64,000 nucleotides of DNA, taken from positions 4,629,001 through 4,693,000 of the forward strand of contig NZ_CP100470.1 of the NCBI RefSeq assembly GCF_030323145.1, in the 5' to 3' direction. Below the pieces are notes generated by a model. The model made no database searches and had not been told where the DNA came from. It saw only the letters and a program-made list of their open reading frames with translations. The DNA is from Mesorhizobium sp. C432A. Lineage in GTDB: Bacteria; Pseudomonadota; Alphaproteobacteria; Rhizobiales; Rhizobiaceae. Made by a program: the position numbers and the translations under genes. Below, piece after piece: positions 63,201-64,000 of the stretch. Position 1 is the first letter of the stretch; each line of letters opens with the position of its first letter.

Positions 63201-64000
63201 CTAATGTGCAAGCGACTTTCCAGCATCGTCAACGGTATCGGTGGAAGCCGGCGGATTGACCGGCTCGACCCACTCGATCGGCTCCGGCATGCGCACCAGC
63301 GCGTGCCTCAGAACCTCGCCGACACGTGAGACCGGAATGATCTCCATACCGTTCTTCACATTGTCCGGAATCTCCGCCAGATCCTTGGCATTGTCTTCCG
63401 GGATCAGCACCTTCTTGATGCCGCCGCGCAATGCGGCGAGCAGCTTCTCCTTGAGGCCGCCGATCGGCAAGATGCGGCCGCGAAGCGTTATCTCGCCAGT
63501 CATCGCCACATCGGCCCGGACCGGAATCCCCGTCATGACAGACACGATGGCTGTCGCCATGGCAGCACCTGCAGACGGACCGTCCTTCGGCGTGGCGCCT
63601 TCGGGCAAGTGGACGTGGATGTCACGCTTGTCGAACAGCGGCGGCTCGATGCCGAAATCGATGGCCCGCGAGCGGACATAAGAGGCCGCCGCCGAGATCG
63701 ATTCCTTCATCACGTCGCGCAGATTGCCGGTCACCGTCATGCGGCCCTTGCCGGGCATCATGACGCCTTCGACCGTCAGCAGCTCGCCGCCGACTTCCGT
63801 CCAGGCAAGACCGGTGACGACACCGACCTGATCGTCAGCCTCGACCTGGCCGAAGCGGAAGCGCGGAACACCGAGGTAATCGGCGAGGTTCGCCGCCGTG
63901 ATGCTCACCGTCTTCTTCTTCGTCTTCAGGATCTCGGTCACCGCCTTGCGCCCGAGCTTCATCAGCTCGCGCTCCAGGCTTCTGACGCCCGCTTCACGGG
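63201..64000 (-). CDS. lon: ATP-dependent protease Lon, C-terminal part (runs off right edge)
   Basis: About 266 C-terminal residues. The catalytic Ser is in [13 protein letters not shown] and the catalytic Lys in [14 protein letters not shown]; the substrate-facing [16 protein letters not shown] motif is complete. The N-terminal and ATPase domains lie outside the window. Lon degrades damaged and regulatory proteins in the cytoplasm. The end (SLAH then stop) is followed by the terminator at 63140-63170. Confidence 0.96.
   Translation of the reverse strand, partial: REAGVRSLERELMKLGRKAVTEILKTKKKTVSITAANLADYLGVPRFRFGQVEADDQVGVVTGLAWTEVGGELLTVEGVMMPGKGRMTVTGNLRDVMKESISAAASYVRSRAIDFGIEPPLFDKRDIHVHLPEGATPKDGPSAGAAMATAIVSVMTGIPVRADVAMTGEITLRGRILPIGGLKEKLLAALRGGIKKVLIPEDNAKDLAEIPDNVKNGMEIIPVSRVGEVLRHALVRMPEPIEWVEPVNPPASTDTVDDAGKSLAH

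Overview
The window reads as high-GC alphaproteobacterial DNA, most likely from Mesorhizobium or a close relative in the Rhizobiales. The evidence is the density of Tat- and Sec-exported ABC sugar importers, EcfG-type stress promoters, HWE-family kinase, DUF4432, DUF3606 and DUF6894 proteins, a dispersed intergenic repeat of a kind I associate with Mesorhizobium, and the hup-lon order at the right edge. This is inferred from protein families, not from a search.

Left part (1-13.7 kb). The start of a fatty acid desaturase is followed by a long leftward operon (12324 to 563). It carries a Tat-exported solute-binding protein, two permeases, two different ATPases, a Gfo/Idh/MocA oxidoreductase, a TIM-barrel isomerase/epimerase, a complete second importer (binding protein, permease, single-domain ATPase) and a DUF4432 aldose-epimerase-like protein. 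A divergent LacI-type regulator sits at the promoter end, with a 19-bp palindrome in between. The two ATPases are complementary in their defects, which predicts one working and one degenerate ATP site.

Middle part (13.7-25.4 kb) is a patchwork. It holds a GGDEF relic, an adenylate cyclase-FHA protein, a decayed PhoB-like regulator, a broken EamA transporter beside a CGNR regulator, and a cluster that looks like general stress response. In that cluster csbD and a kaiC-like/HWE kinase pair each have a perfect GGAAC-N16-CGTT promoter. They are followed by a DUF3606 protein, ligD, DUF4112 and YidB-like genes and a broken DUF6894 gene.

25.4-35.1 kb is a leftward sugar-acid operon: GntR regulator, small monooxygenase-like protein, HpcH/HpaI aldolase, 2-hydroxyacid dehydrogenase, CUT1 importer and a lactonase resembling D-apionate lactonase. 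36-44.4 kb is a complete wspABCDEFR surface-sensing/c-di-GMP cluster. 44.4-47.2 kb is a second sugar-acid module (RraA-like, FMN hydroxyacid oxidase, frameshifted SMP-30 lactonase). An IS481-family element lies upstream of it; its 6-bp CCTAGG target duplication supplies the transposase stop codon.

48.4-53.3 kb holds a MAPEG protein, a LysR/quinone-oxidoreductase pair and two adjacent broken hydrolases, ending at a 3' half of tRNA-Asp that looks like an integration scar. To the right lies a more orderly region: a third sugar importer (ribokinase, RbsD/FucU and ATPase leftward; binding protein and two permeases rightward) with LacI-type palindromes in the shared promoter, then a creatininase-like protein, a SIS isomerase, an aldo/keto reductase, HU and the 3' end of lon. 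In all four importer operons a stable hairpin follows the binding-protein gene.
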